A stretch of DNA of 64,000 nucleotides from Azonexus fungiphilus (GTDB lineage Bacteria > Pseudomonadota > Gammaproteobacteria > Burkholderiales > Rhodocyclaceae), in NCBI RefSeq assembly GCF_003634965.1, contig NZ_RBXP01000013.1, positions 124,001 to 188,000 on the forward strand, read 5' to 3'. The translations under genes and the position numbers were made by a program. This document shows, piece after piece, positions 18,318 through 26,857 of this stretch. How positions within the stretch are numbered: position 1 is the first letter of the stretch; every line of letters starts with the position of its first letter. The notes beneath the pieces were generated by a model, which saw nothing but the letters and a program-made list of their open reading frames with translations, was not told where the DNA came from and searched no databases.

Positions 18318-20063
18318 CTAAATTTCGCCGTCCGGCCGCAAGTCGACGGGAACCAGGCCGCGCAGCGCGTTGCCCAGCCAGAAGCCATCGGCCAGATCGG
18401 CCGGCGACAACACCGCCTCGCGCGCCCGGCCGCTCGCCAGCAAGCTGGCGCGCAGCACGCCGGGCAAGGCACCGCTGCTCACCGGCGGCGTCAACAGGAC
18501 GCCGTCGCGCTCGACAAAGACGTTGCTGCGCGCGCCTTCGGCCACCTCGCCGCGCTGGTTGAGGAAGATCACGTCGAAACAGCCCGCCGGCAGATCGCGC
18601 AGGGCCGCGTCGTAGTCGGCCCGGGCCGTCGTCTTGTGGCGGCGCAGCGGATCATCGGCAGCGATCCGGGTTGCCGCCAGCAGCGCCTGCTGGCGCGTCG
18701 GCGGCGTCGCCTCGAGCGGGAAGGAAGCGACTTCGAGATCGCCGTCGCGCCCGAGCGTCAGCCGCACCCGCCAGGCACCGCCAGCCGGCTGGCCGGCCAG
18801 CTCGCGGCAGAGCGCCTGCTCGTCGAGGGCAAAACCGAACCACTCGGCCGACCGGCGCAGGCGCGCCAGGTGACCGGCCCACATCGGATAGATGCCGCCT
18901 TCGCGGCGCAGCGTCTCGATCAGCCGCAGGCCGGGCTCGCAGCCGCGCAGGAAACCGCTCTTGAGCCGGCATTCGGCCCATTCGGCGGCCGCCTGCGAAT
19001 CGGCGACGATGCCGCTGCCGACGCCCATGCGGCCGCGCCCGCCGGCCTCGAGCGCGAGCGTGCGGATGGCGACGTTGAGGCGGAAATCGCCGTCCGGCGC
19101 CAGCCAGCCGAAGGCGCCGGTATAGATGCCGCGCGCCGCCGGCTCCAGCTCTCCGATGATCTGCATGGCGCGGATCTTCGGCGCGCCGGTGATCGAACCA
19201 CAGGGAAACAGCGCCGCCAGGATTTCGGCGAAGCGCCGGCCGGGAACCTCGGCCGAGATCTCGGAGACCATCTGGCGCACCGTCGGGTAATCCTCGATGT
19301 CGAACAGGCGATCGACGCGGACGCTGCCGCCGGCGGCGACGCGGCCGAGGTCGTTGCGCAGGAGATCGACGATCATCAGGTTCTCGGCACGATCCTTGAC
19401 CGAATCGCGCAGCGCCTGCGGCGGCTCGGCCAGCGGCGCGGTGCCCTTCATCGGCCGGGTCCGCAGGCGGTCGCCGCGGCGCTCGACGAACAGCTCGGGC
19501 GACAACGAGACGATGCCGGCGCCGGCGTCGCCGACGAAGCCGCCGTAGCGCACCGGCTGCCGCTGGCGCAGCCGGGCGTAGAGATCGATGGGGGTGCCGA
19601 ACCAGTCGAAATCGACCGGGAAGGTGAAATTCACCTGGTAGCAGTCACCGGCGGCAATCAGCGACTGGATGCGGTCGACCGCAACATGGTAGGCCGCCGC
19701 GTCGAGCGTCTCGCGCCAGCCGCCGACGCCGGCCGGCAAGCCCGGCGCCTGGTCGGCCAGCCAGGCCTCGGCGGCAGCACCGTCGAGCTGCCGGCATTCA
19801 CGGAAACGCCAGAAACGCGCCAGCGGCCGCCCGTCCGGCTGCCAGCCCGGCGGCGCCGAGCGCGGCTCGAGCAGGTAGCCGAGTTCGTAATCGAGCGCGA
19901 CGACGGTCCACGCCGGCAGCCGCTCCAGTTCGGCCAGCGCCGCGTCGAGGCTGTCACGGTCGACGGCCGTCAGCAGCGAAAAATGGCCGGCGAAATGCCA
20001 AGCGGCGGGTTCGCCCGCAGGCGCCCGCCGATCTTCGAAAAACGCGGTGAATCCGGTGCTTAT
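18318..20063 (-). CDS. pabB: Bifunctional aminodeoxychorismate synthase I / 4-amino-4-deoxychorismate lyase (PabB-PabC fusion)
   Basis: About 581 residues making the 4-aminobenzoate precursor of folate. The N-terminal part is chorismate-binding PabB: GDCYQVNFTFP, SLSPELFVERRGDRLRTRPM, and ALFPCGSITGAPKIRAMQII, which carries the PIKGT/PCGSITGAPK active-site region. From about residue 380 a class IV aminotransferase fold (PabC) follows, with the PLP lysine in RRHKTTARADYD, then GEVAEGARSNVFV and SGALPGVLR. No ATG, GTG or TTG is available until deep in the protein (19739). The natural start is ATA at 20063, in an ATAA overlap with the preceding gene's stop. Confidence 0.85.
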   Translation of the reverse strand: MSTGFTAFFEDRRAPAGEPAAWHFAGHFSLLTAVDRDSLDAALAELERLPAWTVVALDYELGYLLEPRSAPPGWQPDGRPLARFWRFRECRQLDGAAAEAWLADQAPGLPAGVGGWRETLDAAAYHVAVDRIQSLIAAGDCYQVNFTFPVDFDWFGTPIDLYARLRQRQPVRYGGFVGDAGAGIVSLSPELFVERRGDRLRTRPMKGTAPLAEPPQALRDSVKDRAENLMIVDLLRNDLGRVAAGGSVRVDRLFDIEDYPTVRQMVSEISAEVPGRRFAEILAALFPCGSITGAPKIRAMQIIGELEPAARGIYTGAFGWLAPDGDFRLNVAIRTLALEAGGRGRMGVGSGIVADSQAAAEWAECRLKSGFLRGCEPGLRLIETLRREGGIYPMWAGHLARLRRSAEWFGFALDEQALCRELAGQPAGGAWRVRLTLGRDGDLEVASFPLEATPPTRQQALLAATRIAADDPLRRHKTTARADYDAALRDLPAGCFDVIFLNQRGEVAEGARSNVFVERDGVLLTPPVSSGALPGVLRASLLASGRAREAVLSPADLADGFWLGNALRGLVPVDLRPDGEI

Positions 20064-20287
20064 TTGCGCTTCAGGAAATACTCGAAGACGCGCTCTTCCT
20101 CGCGCTGCTCAAGCAGTTCGTTGCCGGTCTGCTTGGCGAAGGCGGGAAAATCCTTGAGCGAGCCGGGATCGGTCGCCAGCACGCGCAGCACCTGCCCGGA
20201 TTCCATCTCGGCCAGGGTCTTCTTGGTGCGCAGGATGGGCAGCGGGCAGTTCAGCCCCTTTACGTCGAGTTCGCGGTGAAATTCCAT
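20060..20287 (-). CDS. TusA/SirA-family sulfur carrier protein
   Basis: A 75-residue protein with the TusA signature: LDVKGLNCPLPILRTKKTL, in which Cys14 sits in a CPxP motif and would carry persulfide sulfur. The length is normal. TusA-like proteins shuttle sulfur in tRNA thiolation or in dissimilatory sulfur oxidation; with sox genes in the window either role is possible. It overlaps pabBC by four bases (ATAA), so the two are co-transcribed. Confidence 0.9.
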   Translation of the reverse strand: MEFHRELDVKGLNCPLPILRTKKTLAEMESGQVLRVLATDPGSLKDFPAFAKQTGNELLEQREEERVFEYFLKRK

Positions 20288-20325
20288 GGTCGTTCAAGAG
20301 TGAGGTCGAGCCGGCGATTTTACCC

Positions 20326-21774
20326 TCAATTGCGTTTTTCCTTGAGTTCCTCGAGGCGCTGCAGCTTCAGCTCACGCATGCGGGCGTCGATCGACGACAT
20401 TTCGTAGAAATCGGCATCGCCGGCACGGCGGGCAATCTCCAGCTGCTCGATGGCGCCGGCGGTCTGCCCCTGCAGCGCGAAAACCTCGGCCAGCGCACGG
20501 TGCTGCATCGCCTGCCGGCCCAGACCGGCATAGGCAGCGCCGCGCTGGCGATGCAGGCGGATGTCGGTGGCGCTGCTTGCCAGCTGCTGGTCGACAAAAC
20601 GCAGCGCCTCGCGGAAACGGCGGCTTTCCAGCAAGGCATCGGCATAGCCATGCACCAGCGCCTTGTTCAGCGGGTAACGGGCAATCGCCTCGCGGTACAG
20701 GCGCAGGCCTTCGTCGGCCTTGCCCTGGGCGACGCGGACGTCGGCCGCCAGCCGCTCGAGCATCGCCGCCGGCTGGCCGAGCCCGCGTGCGGCGTCGATC
20801 TCGCGCTGCGCCGCCGGCCAGTCGCGCGCCCGGAAATACGCATAGGCCAGGCCGTAGCGCGCCGCCGCCTCGGCCGCGAACTTGCGCTCGGCAAGCTGCG
20901 CCGCCATCTCCTTGACCGCATCGGCCGGCCGCCCCTGCATCGCCCGCAGACGCGCCCGGACCAGATGGAACTCGAGACTGTCCGGCACCTGCCGGTAACC
21001 CAGCCCCTGCTCGCGGTTCTGCATGTCGGAAAGCCGCTCGGTGGTCAGCGGGTGGGTGCGCAGGTAGGCGGTGGCGTTGTTCTCGTAGAGCCGCACCGAC
21101 TGGCGCAGGCGCTCGAAGAACAGGGCCATGCCGCGCTCGTCGAAGCCGGCCTTGCCGAGCATCTCGAAACCGAGGCGGTCGGATTCGCGCTCGAAATCGC
21201 GCGAATAGGCAAGCTGCGCCGAAATCGCGCCGGCCTGGGCGGTGGCGATCGCGGCGCTGGCCGCCTGCGAGTTCGACCGGGCAGCCAGCAGGCCGAGCCC
21301 CATCGCGACCATCGAGGCGATGCCGATCCGCTTCGACTGGAACAACTGGCGGGCGATGTGGCGCTGGGTCACGTGCGACAGCTCGTGGGCGAGCACGCCG
21401 GCGAGTTCGGATTCGCTCTGGGCCGCCAGCAACAGGCCGGTATGGACGCCGATGTAGCCGCCCGGCATGGCAAAGGCGTTGATGCTCGGATCGTTGATCG
21501 CGAAGAACTCGAAGCCGAAGCCGGGATCCTGGCTGAAGCCGGCAAGCCGGCCGCCGAGCTGGTTGAGATAGGCTTCGACGTCGTAGTCGTCGAGATAGCT
21601 GGCTTCGCGCAGGCGGATTTCCTGCATGATCTGCTGGCCGATGCGTTTCTCCGTCAGCACCGAAAGATCGTCGCTCGAGACCTCGCCGAGTTCCGGCAGG
21701 TTCTGCGCGCCGGCAGGCGGAACCGCCAGCAGCGCGGCCAGCAGGAAAGCGGGGAGGCGTCGGGTCAGAAGCAT
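20326..21774 (-). CDS. bepA: Periplasmic M48 metalloprotease with TPR repeats (BepA-like)
   Basis: A 482-residue protein with a signal peptide (about 1-23, cleaved near AGA-QNL). The M48 zinc site is H130-E-L-S-H134 with ERESD (195-199) supplying the third ligand. The C-terminal half (about 260-470) is a TPR superhelix. BepA cleaves or assists stalled outer-membrane proteins such as LptD and BamA. ATG 21774 follows no clear ribosome site but starts the signal peptide exactly; longer readings lack homology. It is divergent from moaC. Confidence 0.9.
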   Translation of the reverse strand: MLLTRRLPAFLLAALLAVPPAGAQNLPELGEVSSDDLSVLTEKRIGQQIMQEIRLREASYLDDYDVEAYLNQLGGRLAGFSQDPGFGFEFFAINDPSINAFAMPGGYIGVHTGLLLAAQSESELAGVLAHELSHVTQRHIARQLFQSKRIGIASMVAMGLGLLAARSNSQAASAAIATAQAGAISAQLAYSRDFERESDRLGFEMLGKAGFDERGMALFFERLRQSVRLYENNATAYLRTHPLTTERLSDMQNREQGLGYRQVPDSLEFHLVRARLRAMQGRPADAVKEMAAQLAERKFAAEAAARYGLAYAYFRARDWPAAQREIDAARGLGQPAAMLERLAADVRVAQGKADEGLRLYREAIARYPLNKALVHGYADALLESRRFREALRFVDQQLASSATDIRLHRQRGAAYAGLGRQAMQHRALAEVFALQGQTAGAIEQLEIARRAGDADFYEMSSIDARMRELKLQRLEELKEKRN

Positions 21775-21840
21775 GGATGCTATGATAGCGCAGCCTTCCC
21801 GGCCGACTGCCGGGCACTTCGTAACCAACCGTAAGCCACC

Positions 21841-22323
21841 GTGACCGATTCCCCCCTGACCCATTTCGACAGCGCCGGCCAGGCCCACATGGTCGACGTC
21901 GGCAGCAAGCCCGAAACCGCCCGCCTGGCCCGTGCCGCCGGCAGCATCACGATGCAGCCGGCCACCCTGGCCCTGATCCGCGACGGTTCGGCGAAGAAAG
22001 GCGACGTCCTCGGCATCGCCCGCATCGCCGCGATCCAGGCCGCCAAGCGCACCGGCGAGCTGATCCCGCTCTGCCATCCGCTGGCACTGACCCGGGTCGC
22101 CGCCGAATTCACCATCGACGACGCCGCCAGCGCCGTCCATTGCACGGTGACCGCCGAATGCCACGGCCGTACCGGTATCGAGATGGAAGCGCTGACCGCC
22201 GCTTCGGTCGGCCTGCTCACCATCTACGACATGTGCAAGGCCGTCGATCGCGGCATGCGCATCGACAACGTCCGCCTGATCGAGAAACTGGGCGGCAAGT
22301 CGGGACACTGGCAAGGCAACTGA
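21841..22323 (+). CDS. moaC: Cyclic pyranopterin monophosphate synthase
   Basis: A 160-residue MoaC, second step of molybdenum cofactor synthesis. Clear motifs: [48 protein letters not shown] and the catalytic [22 protein letters not shown]. The GTG start at 21841 matches the family N-terminus. It is followed after 11 bases by soxY. A functional tie to Sox is not needed, though SoxCD-type sulfur dehydrogenases use molybdenum. Confidence 0.96.
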   Translation: MTDSPLTHFDSAGQAHMVDVGSKPETARLARAAGSITMQPATLALIRDGSAKKGDVLGIARIAAIQAAKRTGELIPLCHPLALTRVAAEFTIDDAASAVHCTVTAECHGRTGIEMEALTAASVGLLTIYDMCKAVDRGMRIDNVRLIEKLGGKSGHWQGN

Positions 22324-22334
22324 CAGGGACCACC

Positions 22335-22811
22335 ATGAACGAACTCCGCAGACACCTCCTGCGCGGCGGCGCATCCGCCGGCCTCCTGCTGCCGCTGCTC
22401 GCCAGCGGCCTGCTCGCCCCCGGCCGGGTCTTCGCCGCCGACGCCTGGAAACGCGAGGCCTTCGCCGCGCGCAGCTCGGCCGACGCGCTCAAGCATCTGA
22501 ACATCGCCGGCAGCACCGAGACCCGCGACATCGTCATCAGCGCCCCGGAAATCGCCGAGAACGGTGCCAAGGTTGAGGTCGACATCCTCAGCAACCTGGC
22601 CAACACGCGCAGCCTGCTGCTTCTCGCCGACAAGAACCCGATGCCCCTGTGCGCCGAGATCAGCTTTTCCGGCAACGCCCTGCCCTACGCGCGGATCCAG
22701 CTGAAGCTGGCCGAGACCACCCGCGTCCGCGCCATCGCCCGTGGTGCCGATGGCCGGACGCATGTCGCATTCCGCGAAATCAAGGTCACCCTCGGTGGCT
22801 GTGGAGGTTGA
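22335..22811 (+). CDS. soxY: Sulfur-carrier subunit SoxY
   Basis: A 158-residue periplasmic protein with a Tat-type leader (LRRHLLRGGASAGLLLPLL). The C-terminus ends in VTLGGCGG, the SoxY signature whose cysteine carries the sulfur substrate during thiosulfate oxidation. With SoxZ it forms the carrier visited by SoxAX and SoxB. It is immediately upstream of soxZ (one-base gap). The rest of the Sox machinery in the window lies 39 kb away. Confidence 0.95.
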   Translation: MNELRRHLLRGGASAGLLLPLLASGLLAPGRVFAADAWKREAFAARSSADALKHLNIAGSTETRDIVISAPEIAENGAKVEVDILSNLANTRSLLLLADKNPMPLCAEISFSGNALPYARIQLKLAETTRVRAIARGADGRTHVAFREIKVTLGGCGG

Positions 22812-22812
22812 A

Positions 22813-23124
22813 ATGAGCGAAGCCAGTCGAATCCGCGTACAAATCCAGGGCGACATCGCCGACATCCGCGTACTCATGCAGCACCCGATGGAAACCGGGC
22901 AACGCCGCGACGAAGGCGGCAAGGCCGTGGCCGTGCATTTCATCCAGACCTTTGCCGTCCGCCTCAACGGCCAGCCGCTGATCGACGGCCAGTTGAACAC
23001 CTCGGTCTCGAAGAATCCGCTGTTCGCGTTCAAGGCGCGCAACGTCAAGGTCGGCGACAAGCTGTCGGTGCATTGGACCGACAACACCGGCGCCCAGCGC
23101 CAGGACGAGATAACGGTCGCCTGA
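22813..23124 (+). CDS. soxZ: Sulfur-carrier partner SoxZ
   Basis: A 103-residue immunoglobulin-like protein with no signal peptide, as usual since it is exported with SoxY through Tat. Family features: RVLMQHPMETGQRRDEGGK, HFIQTF, and SKNPLFAFKARNVKVGDKL. It starts one base after soxY and ends before a strong terminator, giving a moaC-soxY-soxZ unit. Confidence 0.96.
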   Translation: MSEASRIRVQIQGDIADIRVLMQHPMETGQRRDEGGKAVAVHFIQTFAVRLNGQPLIDGQLNTSVSKNPLFAFKARNVKVGDKLSVHWTDNTGAQRQDEITVA

Positions 23125-23142
23125 CAGCGCGCACGGTCAACG

Positions 23143-23174
23143 AAAAAAAGCCCGTCGAAACGACGGGCTTTTTG
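23143..23174. terminator. Bidirectional terminator between soxZ and the cold-shock gene
   Basis: GCCCGTCG-aaa-CGACGGGC flanked by seven A on one side and TTTTT on the other; serves both convergent genes. Confidence 0.9.
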
Positions 23175-23193
23175 CTTTCCGGCTATCCGCGGA

Positions 23194-23397
23194 TCAGGCG
23201 CGCTGGATGTTGGAAGCTTGCTTGCCCTTCGGGCCTTGCACCACTTCGAAGGAAACCTTTTCGCCTTCCTTCAGGGTCTTGAAGCCATTCATGTTGATGG
23301 CGGAGAAATGCGCGAAGAGGTCTTCGCTGCCATCATCGGGCGTGATGAAACCGAAGCCCTTGGAATCATTGAACCACTTGACAGTACCGATTGCCAT
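23194..23397 (-). CDS. Cold-shock protein (CspA family)
   Basis: A 67-residue single-domain OB-fold nucleic-acid-binding protein. Both RNA-binding motifs are present: KGFGFI (RNP1) and DLFAHFSAI (RNP2-like), after [12 protein letters not shown]. The length is typical. The predicted promoter lies about 120 bases upstream, leaving the long 5' leader usual for csp mRNAs, which often regulate translation with temperature. Confidence 0.97.
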   Translation of the reverse strand: MAIGTVKWFNDSKGFGFITPDDGSEDLFAHFSAINMNGFKTLKEGEKVSFEVVQGPKGKQASNIQRA

Positions 23398-23515
23398 GTT
23401 TGCTACTTTCCTACAAAAAGCTAACGAATTTCCGGGTCTCCCCGACTCCCTGTTTGAGCTCAACGACCCGGCACGCGTGGTACCCGTGATGCAGCGTGAA
23501 TCCAAACACAGCCGT

Positions 23516-23544
23516 TTTTTACGCCAGTTGAATTTTTCCGTCAA
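23516..23544 (-). promoter_or_regulatory. Predicted promoter of the cold-shock gene
   Basis: Reverse strand TTGACG (23544-23539), 17-base spacer, TAAAAA (23521-23516). Transcription from about 23509 would give a 5' leader of roughly 110 bases before ATG 23397. Confidence 0.6.
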
Positions 23545-23634
23545 CAAATTTGAATGCCGCAGCGCAGCAATCCACGGGCAAGGGAATTGCTTGGTCTGGT
23601 GCAGGAATGCGGCCACCGGCAGAAGCTAGCGTGG

Positions 23635-23662
23635 TTGCAGATTGGGACGGACTGTATAGAAT
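23635..23662 (+). promoter_or_regulatory. Candidate promoter of clpS-clpA
   Basis: TTGCAG (23635-23640), 16 bases, TAGAAT (23657-23662). The start of transcription would fall at or next to the clpS ATG (23670), so the mRNA would be leaderless if this promoter is real. Confidence 0.4.
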
Positions 23663-23669
23663 CGAACGC

Positions 23670-23978
23670 ATGGCTACGAAGATTCAGGAAGGCGGACAAC
23701 TGGAGGCCCTGCGAAGCAGGCTGCAGCCGCCGCGGATGTACAAGGTGGTGTTGCTGAACGACGATTACACGCCGATGGATTTCGTCATCACCGTTCTGCA
23801 GCGTTTTTTTTCGTTGGACACTGAACAAGCGACGCGAATCATGCTCAAAGTTCACAACGACGGTCGCGGCACCTGCGGGGTTTTCCCGCGAGACATCGCA
23901 GCGACCAAGGTGGAACAAGTCTCGGCATACGCCCGCCAACATCAACACCCGCTCGCCTGCATCATGGAGGAAAACTGA
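23670..23978 (+). CDS. clpS: ClpS adaptor of the ClpAP protease
   Basis: A 102-residue N-end rule adaptor that delivers substrates with bulky N-terminal residues to ClpA. Core motif [16 protein letters not shown] holds the substrate-pocket Asn/Asp; later [20 protein letters not shown]. The unstructured N-terminus (about 1-25) is normal. The stop overlaps the clpA start (TGATG). Confidence 0.96.
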   Translation: MATKIQEGGQLEALRSRLQPPRMYKVVLLNDDYTPMDFVITVLQRFFSLDTEQATRIMLKVHNDGRGTCGVFPRDIAATKVEQVSAYARQHQHPLACIMEEN

Positions 23979-26239
23979 TGATTGCCCAGGAACTCGAAGT
24001 CAGCCTGCACATGGCCTTCGTCGAGGCGCGCCAGAAGCGCCACGAGTTCATCACCGTCGAACACCTCCTGCTCGCGCTGATCGACAATCCGTCGGCGGCC
24101 GACGCACTGCGCGCCTGCGGCGCCAAACCGGATGTCCTGCGCAAGGACCTCAACAACTTCATCAACGAACACACGCCGACGGTCGCCGGCGAGGACGACA
24201 TCGACACCCAGCCGACGCTCGGTTTCCAGCGCGTCATCCAGCGCGCCATCCTGCACGTGCAGTCGTCCGGCAAGAAGGAGGTCAACGGCGCCAACGTGCT
24301 GATCGCGATCTACGGCGAGAAGGACTCGCACGCCGTGTACTTCCTGCAGAAGCAGGGCGTCACCCGGCTCGACGTGGTCAATTACATCTCGCACGGCATC
24401 AGCAAGGTACCGCAACAGCAGAAGGCGACACCGGAGGGCGAGGTCGAGACCGAAGGCGAGAAGGCCGAGGCCGGTCCGCTCGAGCAATACACGATCAACC
24501 TCAACGCGCTCGCGCTGCAGGGCAAGATCGACCCGCTGATCGGCCGCGACAAGGAGCTCGAGCGGGTCATCCAGACCCTCTGCCGCCGGCGCAAGAACAA
24601 CCCGCTGCTGGTCGGCGAGGCCGGCGTCGGCAAGACGGCGATCGCCGAAGGCCTGGCGCGCAAGGTGGTCGAGGGTGACGTCCCGGAGATCCTGGCGCAG
24701 GCCAACGTCTATTCGCTGGACATGGGTTCGCTGCTCGCCGGCACCAAGTACCGCGGCGATTTCGAACAGCGCCTGAAGGGCGTCCTCAAGGCGCTGCAGG
24801 ACAACCCGAACGCGATCCTGTTCATCGACGAGATCCACACGCTGATCGGGGCCGGCTCGGCCTCGGGCGGCACGCTCGACGCCTCCAACCTGTTGAAGCC
24901 GGCGCTCTCGTCGGGCCAGCTGAAGTGCATTGGCGCCACCACCTACACCGAGTTCCGCGGCATCTTCGAGAAGGACAGCGCGCTGTCGCGGCGTTTCCAG
25001 AAGATCGACGTCAATGAGCCCTCGGTCGCCGAAACGATCGAGATCCTCAAGGGCCTGAAGGCGCGCTTCGAGGCGCACCACGGGATCAAGTACTCGACCA
25101 CGGCGATTTCGTCGGCAGTCGAATTGTCGTCGCGCTACATCACCGACCGCCACCTGCCGGACAAGGCGATCGACGTCATCGACGAGGCTGGCGCGGCCCA
25201 GCGCATCCTGCCCAAGTCGAAGCAGAAGAAGACGATCGGCAAGACCGACATCGAGGAAATCGTCGCCAAGATCGCCCGCATTCCGTCGCAGCATGTCTCG
25301 ATGGACGACCGCGGCGCGCTGAAGAACCTCGACCGCGACCTGAAGGCCACCGTCTTCGGCCAGGACAAGGCCATCGACGCGCTGGCCAAGGCGATCAAGA
25401 TGGCCCGCTCCGGTCTCGGCAATCCGGGCAAGCCGATCGGCTCCTTCCTCTTCTCCGGCCCGACCGGCGTCGGCAAGACCGAGGTTGCCAAGCAGCTGGC
25501 CTACTGCCTGGGTGTCGAACTGCAGCGCTTCGACATGTCCGAGTACATGGAACGCCACGCCGTCTCCCGGCTGATCGGCGCCCCCCCGGGCTACGTCGGC
25601 TTCGACCAGGGCGGCCTGCTGACCGAAGCGATCACCAAGAAGCCCTACTGCGTGCTGCTCCTCGACGAAATCGAGAAGGCGCACCCGGACATCTTCAACA
25701 TCCTGCTCCAGGTCATGGACCACGGCACGCTGACCGACAACAACGGCCGCAAGGCCGACTTCCGCAACGTCGTCATCATCATGACCACCAACGCCGGCGC
25801 CGCCGACCTGCAGAAGTCGTCGATGGGCTTCACCGCGAGCAAGGAAGCCGGCGACGAGATGGCCGAGATCAAGCGGCTGTTCACGCCCGAGTTCCGCAAC
25901 CGGCTCGACGCCACAATTTCCTTCCGCCCGCTCGACCACGAGATCATCCTGCGCGTCGTCGACAAGTTCCTGATGCAGCTCGAAGAACAGCTGCACGAGA
26001 AGAAGGTCGAGGCGCACTTCAGCGACGCGGTCAAGGAAATGCTCGCCGCCAAGGGTTTCGATCCGCTCATGGGCGCGCGGCCGATGGCCCGGCTGATCCA
26101 GGACACGATCCGCTCGGCGCTGGCCGACGAGTTGCTGTTCGGACGCCTGGCCAGTGGCGGCAAGGTCACGGTCGACCTCGACGGGGACGGAAAAATCCGC
26201 CTCGACTTCGAGGAAGAAAAAGCCGAAGTCGTCGTCTGA
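23978..26239 (+). CDS. clpA: ATP-dependent Clp protease ATP-binding subunit ClpA
   Basis: A 753-residue AAA+ unfoldase. An N-domain (about 1-145) that binds ClpS is followed by D1 with Walker A GEAGVGKTA and D2 with GPTGVGKTE. Arginine-finger regions (SALSRRFQKIDV; TPEFRNRLDA) are seen. It feeds unfolded substrates to ClpP, which is not in this window. Coupled to clpS by TGATG and followed by a terminator. Confidence 0.97.
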   Translation: MIAQELEVSLHMAFVEARQKRHEFITVEHLLLALIDNPSAADALRACGAKPDVLRKDLNNFINEHTPTVAGEDDIDTQPTLGFQRVIQRAILHVQSSGKKEVNGANVLIAIYGEKDSHAVYFLQKQGVTRLDVVNYISHGISKVPQQQKATPEGEVETEGEKAEAGPLEQYTINLNALALQGKIDPLIGRDKELERVIQTLCRRRKNNPLLVGEAGVGKTAIAEGLARKVVEGDVPEILAQANVYSLDMGSLLAGTKYRGDFEQRLKGVLKALQDNPNAILFIDEIHTLIGAGSASGGTLDASNLLKPALSSGQLKCIGATTYTEFRGIFEKDSALSRRFQKIDVNEPSVAETIEILKGLKARFEAHHGIKYSTTAISSAVELSSRYITDRHLPDKAIDVIDEAGAAQRILPKSKQKKTIGKTDIEEIVAKIARIPSQHVSMDDRGALKNLDRDLKATVFGQDKAIDALAKAIKMARSGLGNPGKPIGSFLFSGPTGVGKTEVAKQLAYCLGVELQRFDMSEYMERHAVSRLIGAPPGYVGFDQGGLLTEAITKKPYCVLLLDEIEKAHPDIFNILLQVMDHGTLTDNNGRKADFRNVVIIMTTNAGAADLQKSSMGFTASKEAGDEMAEIKRLFTPEFRNRLDATISFRPLDHEIILRVVDKFLMQLEEQLHEKKVEAHFSDAVKEMLAAKGFDPLMGARPMARLIQDTIRSALADELLFGRLASGGKVTVDLDGDGKIRLDFEEEKAEVVV

Positions 26240-26260
26240 GGATTGCCTGCCCAACGCAAA

Positions 26261-26286
26261 GCCGTGCAAGATTGCACGGCTTTTTT
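26261..26286 (+). terminator. Terminator of clpS-clpA
   Basis: GCCGTGCA-agat-TGCACGGC followed by TTTTTT, 22 bases after clpA. Confidence 0.9.
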
Positions 26287-26304
26287 CATTCCGGAGACAT
26301 CCCC

Positions 26305-26796
26305 ATGCAGTTCAAGACCCCTGACCTCTGCGACCAGTACGAAGCCGAACTGGGCAGCGCGGTGCGCGTCGTCGCGCCGATGTTCAAGCGCTACGGTGGC
26401 CGCGCCGCCTTCGCCGGCGAGATCGTCACGCTCAAGATCTTCGAGGACAACACGCTGGTCCGCGAAATCTTCAACGAGCCCGGCCACGGCAAGGTCCTGG
26501 TCATCGACGGCGGCGGTTCGCTGCGCTGCGCGCTGGTCGGCGACCAGCTGGCGATCCTCGCCCACAAGAATGGCTGGGAGGGCGTCGTCGTCTATGGCTG
26601 CATCCGCGACTCGGCCGACATCAACGGCATCGACATCGGTGTGCGGGCGCTCGATACGCACCCGCAGAAGACCGTCAAGAAAGGCGTCGGCGAGCGCAAC
26701 CTGAAGCTGAGTTTCGGCGGCGTCAGCTTCGCGCCCGGCGAATGGCTTTACGCCGACGAGGACGGCGTACTGGTCGCCAGCCGGCCGCTGTGCTGA
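26305..26796 (+). CDS. rraA: RraA family protein (RNase E regulator / HMG aldolase-like)
   Basis: A 163-residue trimeric fold. Seen: ATPDLCDQ-like N-terminus (FKTPDLCDQYEAEL), GGSLRCALVGDQLA, and VVYGCIRDSADING, the Arg-Asp site of the class II HMG/oxaloacetate aldolase family. It may inhibit RNase E or act as an aldolase; sequence alone does not decide. ATG 26305 has GGAG nine bases upstream. Single gene between two terminators. Confidence 0.9.
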   Translation: MQFKTPDLCDQYEAELGSAVRVVAPMFKRYGGRAAFAGEIVTLKIFEDNTLVREIFNEPGHGKVLVIDGGGSLRCALVGDQLAILAHKNGWEGVVVYGCIRDSADINGIDIGVRALDTHPQKTVKKGVGERNLKLSFGGVSFAPGEWLYADEDGVLVASRPLC

Positions 26797-26800
26797 AATG

Positions 26801-26826
26801 AAAAACCGGGGCGCGCCCCGGTTTTT
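26801..26826. terminator. Terminator after rraA, usable on both strands
   Basis: ACCGGGGC-GC-GCCCCGGT with flanking A-run and T-run; also downstream of the leftward chemoreceptor gene. Confidence 0.85.
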
Positions 26827-26832
26827 GCCGAT

Positions 26833-26851
26833 TTCTGCCGGTCGACCGTGA
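26833..26851. repeat. Dispersed palindromic element, partial copy 2
   Basis: Contains CTGCCGGTCGACCGTGAAC, the palindrome core with diverged arms, lying between the terminator and the stop of the chemoreceptor. It shares GTCGACCGTGAACGCCC with the start of the DUF2069 gene at 2121. Confidence 0.55.
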
Positions 26852-26857
26852 ACGCCC

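Noticed and set aside
19737-19739. TTG at 19739 as the pabB start
   Set aside because: It would remove about 108 residues of clear PabB-like sequence upstream.
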